Source of the DNA: Cognaticolwellia mytili
Lineage (GTDB): Bacteria > Pseudomonadota > Gammaproteobacteria > Enterobacterales > Alteromonadaceae
NCBI RefSeq assembly: GCF_002104475.1
Contig: NZ_NBOF01000002.1
Location: forward strand, 868,001 to 932,000
DNA: 64,000 nt
Reading direction: 5' to 3'
This document shows, piece after piece, positions 18,001-27,900 of this stretch (its first letter is position 1; every line of letters begins with the position of its first letter). The notes under the pieces are model-generated. The model did not search any database. It saw nothing but the letters and a program-made list of their open reading frames with translations, and was not told where the DNA came from. The position numbers were made by a program, and so were the translations under genes.

Positions 18001-18278
18001 ACTGTTTCCAAAGCCTCTTCAATCTTTATAGTTATACCTTCTTCAACTTCTTGTGGTGCCGAGCCAGGATAAGGTGCGGCATAAGAAATCCAATTAATTT
18101 TAACTTGCGGGAACATTTGTTTATTAATGGTGCTAATAGTAAAAAAGCCACCCACTAAAATGAATATCATTAATAAGTTTGCCGCAACACTATTACGGGC
18201 AAACCATGCAATTATGCCGATATTAGTATTAATAGTATGGTCAATTTCAGGTTTTTTCTTAGCCGTATCAGTTGTCAT
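15075..18278 (-). CDS. RND-family efflux transporter permease
   Basis: A 1067-residue inner-membrane pump of the AcrB/HAE1 type. The first membrane segment is near residues 25-50 (FARNSVAANLLMIFILVGG), followed by two large periplasmic loops and two clusters of membrane segments. The proton-relay aspartates are present in GIVVDDAIVMGES (about 412-424), and the second-half counterpart is ASGVVVNDSLVMVDY. It exports drugs, detergents or lipids with an outer-membrane channel encoded elsewhere. The ATG has GGAGAATAAGT just before it and lies two bases after the adaptor stop, so the pair is an operon. Confidence 0.9.
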   Translation of the reverse strand: MTTDTAKKKPEIDHTINTNIGIIAWFARNSVAANLLMIFILVGGFFTISTINKQMFPQVKINWISYAAPYPGSAPQEVEEGITIKIEEALETVQGLKRVITYSNRGYSNGWFEVELDYDPQVVLEEVKSAIDSISSFPEGMERIKVEREKFRQEVMYISLYGDLTNGELKELGRKVHNEIQQLPFINISELFTGLDYEISIEVSKDKLREYGLSFRDIANSVRNYSRNMSAGQIRAENGYINLRVENQAYRGHEFEQIPVVTLEDGTKIVLGEVATIIDGFEEGLQYSKFNGKNSVTLFIGAADNQSITDIAEVVKKYVDDKASVLPPGVKLETWVDMTYYLEGRLNMMVDNMKSGAVLVFLMLALFLRVRLAFWVMMGLPVCFLGTLLVMPMEFVGVTINVISLFAFILVLGIVVDDAIVMGESAHDEIEEHGHSTENVIRGVKRVAMPATFGVLTTIAVFLPFLFGEGPSSAFGKAIGSVVILCLIFSLVESKLILPAHLVKMKMKAFNPKNPIDRLRLWVDTKLKQFIEAVYRPSLALFINYRYAVLMFFISLMLISAGLFSGGFVRFVGQPKIPHDFPRVTVEMNVDASEKATLQTLLNIQGVINRVDKNVEAKYGNSMISDMQVDLRSRTSGQLMVKLVIPELRPIDTFALADLWREAIPNYPGVKSLTIGDNLFGGGRDDGDIAFRLESKNDAELLAASKELKTKLNSLKGIGDVNDSRQTSAKEVQFELKPLANSLGLTLAEIASQVSYSFYGLEAQRILRDSEEVKVMVRYPLDQRSSVGHVDDVLIQAPNGAELPLSELATITMHDGVTRIRRENGNRTINVWASVDAEQVEPFKVATDIRDNFIPELLRKYPQVKSEVSGSIQEEMDSASDQMRDFVISSLIIFSLLAIPLKSYSQATMIMVVIPFGIIGAVLGHFILGMDLSALSVMGILAASGVVVNDSLVMVDYVNNARKRGERLKDAVMHAGTKRFRAIMLTSITTFIGLVPIIFFEVSAQAKIVIPMAVSLAFGVLFATIVTLVLIPCLYLIIEDVRSLFKRKKQTAKPDAQTLDGLKTGAL

Positions 18279-18280
18279 AC

Positions 18281-19498
18281 TTATTCTCCTGAACCACTAT
18301 CGTTTAACGCAACTTGAGTAGCGCTCTCAGCATCGTCAGCTTGTTCTTCACTGTTTTGTTCAGCTTCATCGCTCAATAAAGCTAACTTCATACCGTCGAT
18401 AGGGTAATCGAGAGCCGACACAATCAACTGGTCGCCATCAACTAAACCATTTGAAATAATGACATTTCGACCATCTTGGCGAACAATCGTTATCTCTGAA
18501 TAATGTAGTTTTGACTCACTGTCTAAAATAGCAACTCGACCATTTTCAACTAAATGACGTGGAACACTTGTTGCCTGCGCAATATCAAGCCCCAGGATTT
18601 TAGCGTTAACGTAAGAGCCATAGCGAATTGGCGTGGTATTATTATTTTCAGTTAAAGCATATGGGTCATGAATTTCAGCGACTAAATAACTCATGCGACT
18701 TGTGCTGTCGATAACACCTTCATTGCGTGCAATATGCGCAGACCAAACAGTTTCTGCACCTGCAAAAGTGCCCATTAAATTCACCTTAGCGTTTTTGCCA
18801 TGGTCAACCAAAAATTCCAATTGGTTATCAGCAACAGGCAAACGAACTTCTGCAATTCCAGTACCTAGTAATTTACCTACCATGCTACCCATAGCAACAA
18901 ATGAACCTAAACCAACCTTGCGGCTTTCAATCATGGCATCATACGGCGCTCTAAGCTCTGTACGCTCGACATTACGTTTTGCTCTTAAAATTGAGGCTTG
19001 CGCTGACTTCACCCGAGCAATCTCCTGCGCCAATTGCGGCTTACGTAAACTTAGCTCTGTGGGAGACGTATCAGTTATACGCTTCCATTCTTGCTCAGCA
19101 ACTCGCCCTTGTGCGCGTTCTGTTTCAAGCGAAGCACGAGCTGAAGCCATAGTCGCTTCAGCATCAATTAAGGCCGCCTCATAATCATTTGGATCAATGC
19201 GTGCTAATAATTGCCCTTTCTTAACAAAGCCACCGCGAACAAATGTTTCTGATAGCTCAACAATTTGGCCACTAATTTGCGCCACCAATTCAGTTTCATA
19301 CTTAGGCTTCACAACACCATATGATTCTACTTTCAACGTCATAGGAGCAACAGAAATCGGTTCTACGGCAACGATAGGCGTATTATCAATCTCTTCTTTC
19401 TCTTCAGGCGGCTTTTTCATACTTGAAAAAAGCATAAAGGCTAAAATTCCCGCAATTAAAATGACAATTGGTACCAATATTTGTTTTTTCCGTGTCAC
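18281..19498 (-). CDS. RND efflux periplasmic adaptor (HlyD/MFP family)
   Basis: A 405-residue membrane-fusion protein. An N-terminal anchor (about 7-24, ILVPIVILIAGILAFML) precedes a lipoyl-like/hairpin region (VAQISGQIVELSETFVRGGFVKKGQLLARIDPNDYEAAL) and beta-barrel domains. It links the permease at 15075 to an outer-membrane channel. The GTG start at 19498 is supported by GAGGA seven bases upstream. The acidic C-terminus (EEQADDAES) is unremarkable. It is the first gene of the two-gene operon; the 19499-19699 region should carry its promoter, but no clear boxes are seen. Confidence 0.88.
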   Translation of the reverse strand: MTRKKQILVPIVILIAGILAFMLFSSMKKPPEEKEEIDNTPIVAVEPISVAPMTLKVESYGVVKPKYETELVAQISGQIVELSETFVRGGFVKKGQLLARIDPNDYEAALIDAEATMASARASLETERAQGRVAEQEWKRITDTSPTELSLRKPQLAQEIARVKSAQASILRAKRNVERTELRAPYDAMIESRKVGLGSFVAMGSMVGKLLGTGIAEVRLPVADNQLEFLVDHGKNAKVNLMGTFAGAETVWSAHIARNEGVIDSTSRMSYLVAEIHDPYALTENNNTTPIRYGSYVNAKILGLDIAQATSVPRHLVENGRVAILDSESKLHYSEITIVRQDGRNVIISNGLVDGDQLIVSALDYPIDGMKLALLSDEAEQNSEEQADDAESATQVALNDSGSGE

Positions 19499-19699
19499 AG
19501 TGACGTCCTCATAAAGTCTAAAGTTTTATAATTATTAGTTATATTGCATACAGGATACCTAAATCACAGGCTACAAAAACTAACAAAGTTGTAAATGCTT
19601 GTTACAATATCCGCGCCGTTTTTTAATTGAATAAAAAAAACAATTTAAATAACAAACATAACAATAACTTAAGAAAATATTCTTATAGCTCACAAATAA

Positions 19700-19726
19700 A
19701 AAAGCCACAAAATAAATGTGACTTTT
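19700..19726 (-). terminator. Terminator after the DUF5009 gene
   Basis: A 10-bp stem with one C-A mismatch (AAAAGCCACA with TGTGACTTTT) is followed on the minus strand by TTTTTTATTT. It lies 30 bases after the stop at 19756 and separates this gene from the efflux operon. Confidence 0.5.
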
Positions 19727-19755
19727 ATAGCGAATTGGTTTTTTTCACCAAAAAG

Positions 19756-20919
19756 TTAAACTTTTATAAATATTTTTCGCTGATATAACCAATACAAAAA
19801 CAACCACTGCAAAAACACGGTTGTTGCAATACTGATTAACGTACCCCTGTCATTATCAAAAAATACAAAGACCCCTCCGAACAAGCCGTTATTAATGTAT
19901 TGCCAATTAACAATACTACTCGCTAAATAAATAATGATAGAGTTACAGCCTATTACCGCAAAGAACTTAGCAAGTTGTGTTAGCTTTAATACATCGAATA
20001 GGTAATAAAAGATTACTAATAATAAAAGACTATAACCAACAGACACCAAAACAAAGGAACTAGTCCACAAGGTTTTATTAATAGGAAAAATCAAGTCCCA
20101 AGCCTCTCCCGATATCAAGCAAATAACAGCAGAAATTAATAGTGTTAGCATTAACTTCGATGGCTGCTCAGCACTCTTGATCATTAAACGTCCTGCAAAA
20201 ACACCAGCAAGCGCATTGACGATTGATGTGACATTTGACAATACCCCCTCAGGGTCTATTGCTAGGCCTTGATAACTGACTCCTGGCAGTAATTTAACAT
20301 CAAACCAGGCATTAATTGCCCCACTAGCGCTATAGTCACCACCACCAAAACCAGAGATATCAATATAAGTGAGTAAGACCCAATAGCCGAGTAAAATACC
20401 ACCCGCGGTTAACCATTGTATTCTTTCACTGACGTACCAGCACAACATCGCCGCGATAAACCAGGCGACACCAATTCGCCCTAGAACACTGGCAAAACGC
20501 ACTTCTTCCAACTGCAATGGTATGCCTGTGCCCCAACCATGGTTGTAGATAACGCCCAATAGCATCAATAAGCCTAACCGTTTAATACTGCTTAATACCA
20601 GAGGTTTTCTTTTTTCTACCGGATATTGATTTATCGGCTTAGCGCTGATCCCTAAACTAACACCCGCAAGAAAGATAAAGAGTGGGAAAATAAGATCATA
20701 CGCCGTTACACCATGCCAAATAGAGTGCTGCATTTGCATAGCTAAACTTTGCAACCATGACCAACCCGTAATAACAAATAATGCGGCAAAAACTCCTTCT
20801 GCCCCCAAAATCCAAATCATATCGAAACCACGTAAGGCATCGACAGAGAGTATCCTTTTAGATTTTAGTTTTTCGTTGCTATGCAAATTATTTTTATCTA
20901 TTTCTTGTGCGGTATTCAT
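19756..20919 (-). CDS. DUF5009/NagX-like membrane acyltransferase-family protein
   Basis: A 387-residue inner-membrane protein with about ten hydrophobic segments. The N-terminal RILSVDALRGFDMIWILGAEG and LIFPLFIFLAGVSLGIS stretches match DUF5009 proteins, which are related to heparan-alpha-glucosaminide N-acetyltransferase. In Shewanella chitin-utilisation loci such a protein is called NagX and is proposed to transport or modify N-acetylglucosamine. Here it stands alone with no nag gene nearby, so that role is only possible. It begins with ATG. The region between it and the divergent TerB-like gene (20920-21150) should hold both promoters. Confidence 0.8.
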   Translation of the reverse strand: MNTAQEIDKNNLHSNEKLKSKRILSVDALRGFDMIWILGAEGVFAALFVITGWSWLQSLAMQMQHSIWHGVTAYDLIFPLFIFLAGVSLGISAKPINQYPVEKRKPLVLSSIKRLGLLMLLGVIYNHGWGTGIPLQLEEVRFASVLGRIGVAWFIAAMLCWYVSERIQWLTAGGILLGYWVLLTYIDISGFGGGDYSASGAINAWFDVKLLPGVSYQGLAIDPEGVLSNVTSIVNALAGVFAGRLMIKSAEQPSKLMLTLLISAVICLISGEAWDLIFPINKTLWTSSFVLVSVGYSLLLLVIFYYLFDVLKLTQLAKFFAVIGCNSIIIYLASSIVNWQYINNGLFGGVFVFFDNDRGTLISIATTVFLQWLFLYWLYQRKIFIKV

Positions 20920-21150
20920 TAAATTTCTCTTAGCTTAATTAAACAAATATAATCCGATCACTTTGGCCCCAGAAAAAGACAGCGCTGTCATCAGTGTGAT
21001 TAAGATAGTAATAAGATATTGCTTGAATAGCAAACAGCTAAAAACTTAATTACCGACAGCGACGGTTACAATTTGTTATGAATTAAACCTGTTAAACGCT
21101 TGTGTCAAAAAGTAATTACATTAAGATTAAATAATCAAAAAGGGGATTTT

Positions 21151-21612
21151 ATGCTGACAAAAATTAGTGCTTTCTTTCAATCATTAGCTGAGCCTGTTGA
21201 TAATCAAACACCAGTAATCAGTTTAGAAATAGCCTGCAGTGTACTGTTATGTGAAGTAATGCTGGCTGACGGTCAACTTGATAATGCAGAACAAACTCAA
21301 CTAAATGAAATTTTAACCAGTCAATTTAACTTATCCAACGAAGAAGCTGAGGAAATCATTAAGCACGCTTTGTTATTACGTGAGAGCGCTACGGACTTTT
21401 TTCAATTCACTTCAAAAATTAACGAAAATTACAGCCTTGAACAGCGAATTAAAATGTTGGAGCTACTATGGCAGGTTGCTTATGCCGACGGAGAACTCGC
21501 CAGTATTGAAGAGCATATTATTCGTAAAATTGCTGACTTATTACATTTACGCCATAGTGAATTTATTCAAACCAAGCTCAATATTCAATCAAATACTGCT
21601 TCAGACAAATAA
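21151..21612 (+). CDS. TerB-like protein
   Basis: A 153-residue all-helical cytoplasmic protein with the duplicated TerB/DjlA-N pattern: CEVMLADGQLDNAEQTQLNEIL near residue 30 and QVAYADGELASIEEHIIRKIA near 115. The acidic ADG turn can bind metal in TerB. The tellurite-resistance label of the family is not evidence of that function. ATG at 21151 is chosen because AAAGGGGATTTT precedes it; the frame extends upstream to 21100 without a better start. cvfB follows 85 bases later on the same strand. Confidence 0.82.
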   Translation: MLTKISAFFQSLAEPVDNQTPVISLEIACSVLLCEVMLADGQLDNAEQTQLNEILTSQFNLSNEEAEEIIKHALLLRESATDFFQFTSKINENYSLEQRIKMLELLWQVAYADGELASIEEHIIRKIADLLHLRHSEFIQTKLNIQSNTASDK

Positions 21613-21637
21613 AAAGTCCATTGGTATTGAAAGTTAT

Positions 21638-21681
21638 AGTTAACTTGCCGCCAGATCGGTTATTATAGCCGCAAGTTAACT
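21638..21681. promoter_or_regulatory. 11-bp inverted repeat upstream of the CvfB-like gene
   Basis: AGTTAACTTGC (21638-21648) and its exact complement (21671-21681) surround a 22-nt spacer, ending 16 bases before the next start codon. There is no T run, so it is not a classic terminator. It could be an operator or a 5'-leader structure; TATTAT inside the spacer could be a -10 box, but no -35 is clear. Confidence 0.35.
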
Positions 21682-21697
21682 GACCCCAAGAATCCAC

Positions 21698-22528
21698 ATG
21701 GCAAGCATCGGCAAATATAATACCCTTCCTGTTGTAGCAATCACTGATAATGGCGCATATTTAAATGCTGCTGAATTAGGTGAAATTTTACTACCTAATC
21801 GTTTTGTTCCTGAAAACTGCAAAGTTGGTAACGAAGTTAAGGTTTTTATCTATGCAGATACTGCGGATCGCATTGTTGCGACAACAGAAAAGCCTTTGGC
21901 AGAAGTTGACCAGTTTGCCTCATTGAAAGTTAGCCAAGTCAATAAAATGGGGGCTTTCCTCGACTGGGGCTTACCAAAAGATTTGCTAGTACCTTACAAC
22001 CAACAGCATAGCGAAATGGAAGTAGGTAAATATTACCTGGTCAGGATCTTTCTCGATTTAAAAACTGATCGACTAGTTGCATCAAGCAAGCTTGATAAGT
22101 TTATCGATATTTGGCCTGCTGAGTACCAAAAATGGGACAAAGTAAAATTAACCATTGCCACTAAAACTGACCTTGGCTTTAAAGCAATTATTAATGATTT
22201 ACATTGGGGTTTACTGTACGACAACGAAATATTTAAGCCACTTCGTGCCGGTAAAAAAATAACAGGTTACATTAAACAAGTACGTGAAGATGGACGAATA
22301 GATCTTTCTCTTACTCGCCCAGGTGAAGGTAAAGTGAAAGACTTTAGCGATAAGTTACTCGCGCATATTGCCGAGAACGATGGCTTTAGCCCGCTGCATG
22401 ATAAAAGCGATCCTGAGTTGATCAAACGGATTTTAGGGGTAAGTAAAAAAACCTTTAAAGCTACTGTTGGTAATTTAATGAAAAATGGCAAAATTACTAT
22501 AGAAAAAAATGGTATTCGTTTGAAGTAA
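21698..22528 (+). CDS. CvfB-like S1-domain RNA-binding protein
   Basis: A 276-residue protein of the CvfB/YitL family. It has three consecutive S1-like beta-barrels (about 1-65, 70-135 and 145-210; VSQVNKMGAFLDWGLPKDLLVPYNQQ and GYIKQVREDGRIDLSLTRPG are typical) and a C-terminal winged helix (about 220-276, RILGVSKKTFKATVGNLMKNGKI). Family members bind RNA and, in Staphylococcus, affect virulence gene expression. The ATG is preceded only by a weak AAGAA. It is followed by a strong terminator. Confidence 0.88.
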   Translation: MASIGKYNTLPVVAITDNGAYLNAAELGEILLPNRFVPENCKVGNEVKVFIYADTADRIVATTEKPLAEVDQFASLKVSQVNKMGAFLDWGLPKDLLVPYNQQHSEMEVGKYYLVRIFLDLKTDRLVASSKLDKFIDIWPAEYQKWDKVKLTIATKTDLGFKAIINDLHWGLLYDNEIFKPLRAGKKITGYIKQVREDGRIDLSLTRPGEGKVKDFSDKLLAHIAENDGFSPLHDKSDPELIKRILGVSKKTFKATVGNLMKNGKITIEKNGIRLK

Positions 22529-22572
22529 TTGACCTCTACATACTCTTTAAATAACAAAAATTACGCACAATT

Positions 22573-22598
22573 AAAAAAAGCCCCAAAGGGCTTTTTTT
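22573..22598. terminator. Bidirectional terminator between cvfB-like gene and tldD
   Basis: AAAAAAAGCCC and GGGCTTTTTTT form a stem around a short CAAA loop. T runs on both strands suit the convergent genes on either side, and it ends the long mreB-to-tldD unit. Confidence 0.85.
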
Positions 22599-22625
22599 AT
22601 GCTTAACATTCGACTTGAATGTTGG

Positions 22626-24074
22626 TTACTGTGTACCACCAACGGTCATTTCATCAATTTTCAAGGTTGGTTGACCAACGCCCACAGGAACGCTTTGGCC
22701 GTCTTTGCCACAAACACCAACACCGGCATCAAGTTTTAAGTCATTACCGACCATACTTACTTGTTGCATTGCTTCAGGGCCACTACCAATTAACGTTGCC
22801 CCTTTAATTGGCGAGGTTATTTCGCCATTTTCAATCAGGTACGCTTCCGAGCTAGTGAAAACAAACTTACCTGAAGTAATATCAACTTGCCCGCCAGCGA
22901 AGTTAGGTGCATAAATGCCCTTTTTCACTGATTTGATAATGTCGTCAGGCTTATGTTCGCCGGCCAGCATATAAGTATTAGTCATACGTGGCATAGGTAA
23001 ATGAGCATAAGATTCACGGCGGCCATTACCGGTTGGCTTTACACCCATTAAATCAGCATTATGCTTATCCTGCATGTAGCCTTTAAGCACACCTTTTTCA
23101 ATTAGCACGTTATACTGCCCAGGCGTACCTTCATCATCAATACTGACAGAGCCTCGACGATTTGCCATCGTGCCATCATCAACAATCGTACATAGTTCAG
23201 AAGCAACCTGTTGACCTACTTTGCCAGAAAACGCTGATGAACCTTTACGATTAAAGTCGCCTTCTAAACCGTGTCCTACTGCTTCATGTAGCAATACGCC
23301 TGGCCAGCCTGCACCAAGTACTACGGGTAGTAACCCTGCAGGTGAATCGATAGCAACCAAGTTAACTAATGCTTGGCGAACAGCTTCTTCAGCATAAGCT
23401 AGATAACGAGGTTTATTGTGTTCCAATTCGAAAAAGTAGCTGTAATCAGTGCGCGCACCGCCGCCTGAACTTGCTCGCTCTCGCTTACCATTTTCTTCAA
23501 CAAGTACAGAACAATTTAAGCGTACTAGTGGGCGAATATCGGTTGCGTAAGTGCCATCACTTGCTGCTACTAATATTTTTTCGTAAACACCTGATAAATT
23601 AACAATAACTTGCTTAACACGCTTATCAACACTACGTGCATGCGCTTCAACTTCATGTAATAAAGTTATTTTTTGCTCTTGTGGCAAGCTAGCTAACGGG
23701 TCTAACGCTTTGTATTGTTCATTATTTTGCTGGATTTTTTTGCCATCAAATACTTGCACTTTGCCTGATTTCTCGGCGTTAGCAATGCCTTTCGCAGCAT
23801 CCGCAGCTTTTTTCAATGCCAAAGGTGTAATGTCATCTGAATAGGCAAAACCGGTTTTTTCACCTGAAATCGCACGTACACCCACGCCACGTTCAATGTT
23901 ATATGAACCTTCTTTGACTATTCCGTCTTCAAGCATCCAAGACTCATGACTACTCGATTGAAAATATAAATCGGCTAAATCTACTTTACGTTGATAAATG
24001 CTATCTAACGTACTTGTTAATATGCTTTCATCAATTTCACTATCGGCTAAGAGCTCTTGCTCAACATTATTCAT
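22626..24074 (-). CDS. tldD: TldD, metalloprotease of the TldD/TldE complex
   Basis: A 482-residue cytoplasmic protein. The zinc site is HEAVGH near residues 261-266 in [24 protein letters not shown]. The conserved N-terminal [28 protein letters not shown] and C-terminal [23 protein letters not shown] segments are present. With TldE (PmbA, not in this window) it degrades unfolded peptides and processes some peptide natural products. The length matches E. coli TldD (481). It is the last gene of the mreB-to-tldD unit and its start overlaps the upstream amidase stop by eight bases. Confidence 0.95.
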   Translation of the reverse strand: MNNVEQELLADSEIDESILTSTLDSIYQRKVDLADLYFQSSSHESWMLEDGIVKEGSYNIERGVGVRAISGEKTGFAYSDDITPLALKKAADAAKGIANAEKSGKVQVFDGKKIQQNNEQYKALDPLASLPQEQKITLLHEVEAHARSVDKRVKQVIVNLSGVYEKILVAASDGTYATDIRPLVRLNCSVLVEENGKRERASSGGGARTDYSYFFELEHNKPRYLAYAEEAVRQALVNLVAIDSPAGLLPVVLGAGWPGVLLHEAVGHGLEGDFNRKGSSAFSGKVGQQVASELCTIVDDGTMANRRGSVSIDDEGTPGQYNVLIEKGVLKGYMQDKHNADLMGVKPTGNGRRESYAHLPMPRMTNTYMLAGEHKPDDIIKSVKKGIYAPNFAGGQVDITSGKFVFTSSEAYLIENGEITSPIKGATLIGSGPEAMQQVSMVGNDLKLDAGVGVCGKDGQSVPVGVGQPTLKIDEMTVGGTQ

Positions 24075-24900
24075 ACGAACTCAACTTATTATTAAAACGA
24101 TTATGTACAGCAACCGGCATAGCGGTGCGCACTTTTAGTAATTCTTGCTCATTGTAATCTGCACAGATAATACCTTTACCGGTATCAAGCTGCGCCAATA
24201 TATCTCCCCAAGGGCTAACAATGACACTTTGCCCCCAGGTTTCTCGACCATTTAAATGCACGCCTTCTTGGCCTGCAGCAATAATATAAACTTGATTTTC
24301 TATTGCACGCGCTTGCAATAAAGTTAGCCAATGCGCGGCACCTGTTACGCGAGTAAAAGCACTGGGTACTGAAATTATTGTCGCGCCTTGCTGCGTAAGT
24401 TGTCTAAATAACTCAGGAAAACGCAGGTCATAACAAATAGACAAACCAAGTTTACTTGCGCCAACATCAACAACACTTACATGGTCGCCTGCTAGGGCGT
24501 AGCGTGATTCACAGTAGCTTTTTTCATTATCTTCAACGGCAACATCAAATAAATGTAGCTTATCATAACTACCCAATTCATGGCCTTCTGGAGAGAAAAC
24601 CACACTAGTATTAGTAAATTTCCCCACTATTTTTGATAGTACGGGAATACTGCCAGCGACTAAAAAAACATTAAAACGTTTAGCCATCGCGGCCAATTGA
24701 GTCTTTAAATCTTGGTTTTTAGCGTCTTCTTCTGCTAATGATAACTGCGCTTTGTCCTTACCACCAAAAAACAGGCAACATTCAGGCAATACTACCAGTT
24801 GCTGTTTATCTTGGCTCAAGGTTCCAAGCTGCTTTTCTATTTCAGAAAAATTATCTGCAACGCTAGTGTTAGAACACATTTGAATTGCACAAAGCTGCAT
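24067..24900 (-). CDS. Nitrilase-family amidase (Nit-like, probably deaminated glutathione amidase)
   Basis: A 277-residue carbon-nitrogen hydrolase. The catalytic triad is Glu40 (LVVLPECC), Lys114 (YDKLHLFDV) and Cys156 ([11 protein letters not shown]). The signature around the lysine and cysteine fits the Nit1/YbeM branch, which hydrolyses deaminated glutathione. ATG at 24900 is chosen because MQLCAIQM is the normal family start; a GTG at 24915 overlapping the yhdP stop would add five residues. The gene lies between yhdP and tldD, the same place as in Vibrio and relatives. Confidence 0.88.
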   Translation of the reverse strand: MQLCAIQMCSNTSVADNFSEIEKQLGTLSQDKQQLVVLPECCLFFGGKDKAQLSLAEEDAKNQDLKTQLAAMAKRFNVFLVAGSIPVLSKIVGKFTNTSVVFSPEGHELGSYDKLHLFDVAVEDNEKSYCESRYALAGDHVSVVDVGASKLGLSICYDLRFPELFRQLTQQGATIISVPSAFTRVTGAAHWLTLLQARAIENQVYIIAAGQEGVHLNGRETWGQSVIVSPWGDILAQLDTGKGIICADYNEQELLKVRTAMPVAVHNRFNNKLSSYE

Positions 24901-24914
24901 ATTGCTATTTAACA

Positions 24915-27900
24915 CTACGCTTTTCCATCAGTTTTGTCTTTTTCTGGCTGCTGCTGTTTCGGTTGTTCAATTGCCGAAGGGTTAGTTTCGTCAGGAATAT
25001 TATCCACAATTGTTGGTGGCGTAGAACGGCCAACACTAATGTTTTTATTCTTTTTGCTTACTTGTTTAAACTCTGGGTTATCTAAGTTTCCCGTCACTTC
25101 AAAGTTAATTTCAGCAATAACGGAGGAGGTAATCACTTCATCTAACGCGACACCAGCTAAAAATGTCACTGGGTTAAGCGTCGCAATCCAAGCCAAAACC
25201 GGTAAACTCGAGGTCAAATTAGGTTTATACGACATACGATAGTCAAGTTCATTAGAATTTAAGTTAGTATTACCAACAATAGTTAAATCCCCTGCGGTAC
25301 CTTTCATACGAACATTATCGGTATAAGCAACGCCATCCTTCACGGTAAAGCTACCTTTAAGTTCACGATAGAACATACCGTCACTAAAAATATCTCTAAA
25401 ATCAAAGCTAAGCTTACGTACTAACGACTGCAAACTTAATAGCGATAATATGCGCACACCTTTATCATCTACATCAGCCAAATAGCCATCATCAAATTTA
25501 GCACTAAGATCGCCATCAAAAGTTGCCATAGCAAAATCATGTGGAGCACCTTGCCAGCTAACGTCATAAGTGATTGCCACGCCACTATCTTTAATGATTG
25601 ACACATAACCAATATTTTCGACTTCTCGGGCTACATTATCGCTATTTAAAATACCTTTAACACTAGTACTTGATTGCTTGTCATCTTGCTGCCACTTGGC
25701 ATCAAATGCCATGTTAGTTTTGCCACGTTTGGCGGTAAACTTGTTCAGTAACAAGGTGTTTTCGTTCTCTCGTTCTACGGTAAACGAAACATCACCAAAG
25801 TCATATAAACCGTATTTACAACTTGCACATTTAGCTTTAATGGTGGGCATATTGGCAAATACTTCAGCATTGAGCAGATGATTGATATTAGGTAATTGGC
25901 TGTTATCTTCAAGTTCACTTACTGAAACTTTATCTTGCTCTGATATAGCAGTAGTTAAGTTTTCAGTTACTATAGTATTATTGGCGACAACTGTTTCAGC
26001 ATTGTTTGGTGAATTTTCTTTGCTATTTTTGTCAGCCTTTGACTCAGCATTAGTTACTTCGGCAACTTCAGTTACTACCAATTCTTCAGGCGCAGTTAAA
26101 TGCAAAAAGTCGATATCTAAGTCGATGCCCTGCTGATACCAGTCAGGATAAAATTTGGCATTTGCTCGCACTTCTTTGGCATTTAGATTTAATAACCACC
26201 AATTAGCTGTAGGGCTAAAATCAAAATCTACCTCATGAAAGTCTTGCCCGTATACTAATAAGTTTTCAACTCGGCCATTTATTTGACTTGGTGCGGATAA
26301 CAACGGCGGCGTCGTTTCTACAAGAGAATTTTCTGCTACCACCTTTTCCTTTGGATCACTCGTAGGAGCAGCTTCAACCGCCGATAATATATCGAGCACT
26401 AAAGGCTGCCACTGCTCATAATTGGCATTTGCTAGATCTGCGGTGATATGAAAGCCTTTTGTTGGCAGCCATAATTGCTGCTTACCCAGCACCAAATGCG
26501 CTAACGAAAAGCTTGTTTGTTGATGATCTAATAAACCATAAAAATCAACTTTATCACCAATTTCAGCATTTATTGTACTGTTAGACTCATTTCCTAAAGC
26601 ATGAATATTAACCGCAATTTGCTCACCAATGTTTTTGCTAAATGGTGCCGGTATAGCTAAATTAACATCTTGCAAAGTAGAGTTTATTTGGTAGTCATAG
26701 CTAAAGTTATCATCACTAATATTGAGTGCTAACTGCCCTTGCCAGTCTAATTGGCCATTAGCATATTTTAATAATTCATCTGGCACTTGCGCTTGCCACT
26801 GACTTTCTTGCCATAGGGCTAACGTTTCAATAGCAACGCTATAGTGGTCACTCTTTTGTTTTGCTACAACATTTAGTGTTAGCGGTAGACCACGCCAATC
26901 TAATTTAATATCAGAGGCTGTTATTAGGTCATTACGGTAATTAAGACGGCCATTAACATTGACAAAGTCCATGCTTGGCGCCTGCAACTTCACCTTATTA
27001 TCATTAAAGTCTACATGACCTTTTGCAACAACCGCATCAAGATCATTCAAAGGCAGCACTAAAGAAAAGTCACCATTTATAACGTCTTCAACCATCACTT
27101 GTTCAAGTGTCAGCCCAATAGAACTTTTCATTGGGCTTGCATCCATCAATTTACTGACTAACGCAGGTTGTGTTTCACTAAAGCTAGCGTCAACCGTTAA
27201 TATTTGTTCGTCAGATAGGTTAGCTATAGCCGCTTCAACACCTGTTACGTCAATACCTGCGAGTGAACCCGCACGACCAGTAATCATCATACTGTTATTG
27301 GTAAAGTTTAAGTTGGCAGCAAAATTTTTAATTGCCGGCCACTCAGGGTCGAATATAAAGGTACTGTCAGACAATTCAGCATCAACCACAAAAATGCCTT
27401 CATTGTTATCAAAAGGAAAACTTTGCAATGGCCCATTGAATAGCACCAATGCTTGTTCTATTTTACCATCAACAATTGCAGCATCGAGGTAATCATAGAG
27501 GTTTTCTCCCATCAATAAATGGGGGTAATAATGCTCAGCAAACTCTGCATCACCTTTACTTACGCTTGCTAGTAAAGCCATCGTAACAGGTTTATCTTGC
27601 TCACTAACTACTTTAACATCTGCGGTTAAACTAACTTCAGACGAAGTAATGTCGACATTTTGAGCAGAAAACTGCCAGCCTTCAGCTGAAAACTTTGCAA
27701 AAATATCAGTACTTAAACGGCTATATTGAATTGGTTGCTTAAAGTGTTTGTCAAAATCGAGCGCACCATCAACCGCATTCAAGGCAATGTGTAATTTGTT
27801 ACTTTGATAAACTAACTCACCGCTAACATTATCTATACCTGGTATCCCGTGGCTAAAATGACTATTTACGTCATTAAAACTTGCGGTAATTGCCATATCA

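Noticed and set aside
18693-19184. 163-residue open frame antisense to the efflux adaptor
   Set aside because: Ser/Ala-rich shadow of a well-supported gene, with no start signal.
21380-21643. Second 87-residue frame over the TerB-like gene
   Set aside because: It overlaps a gene with a good ribosome-binding site and family pattern and has none itself.
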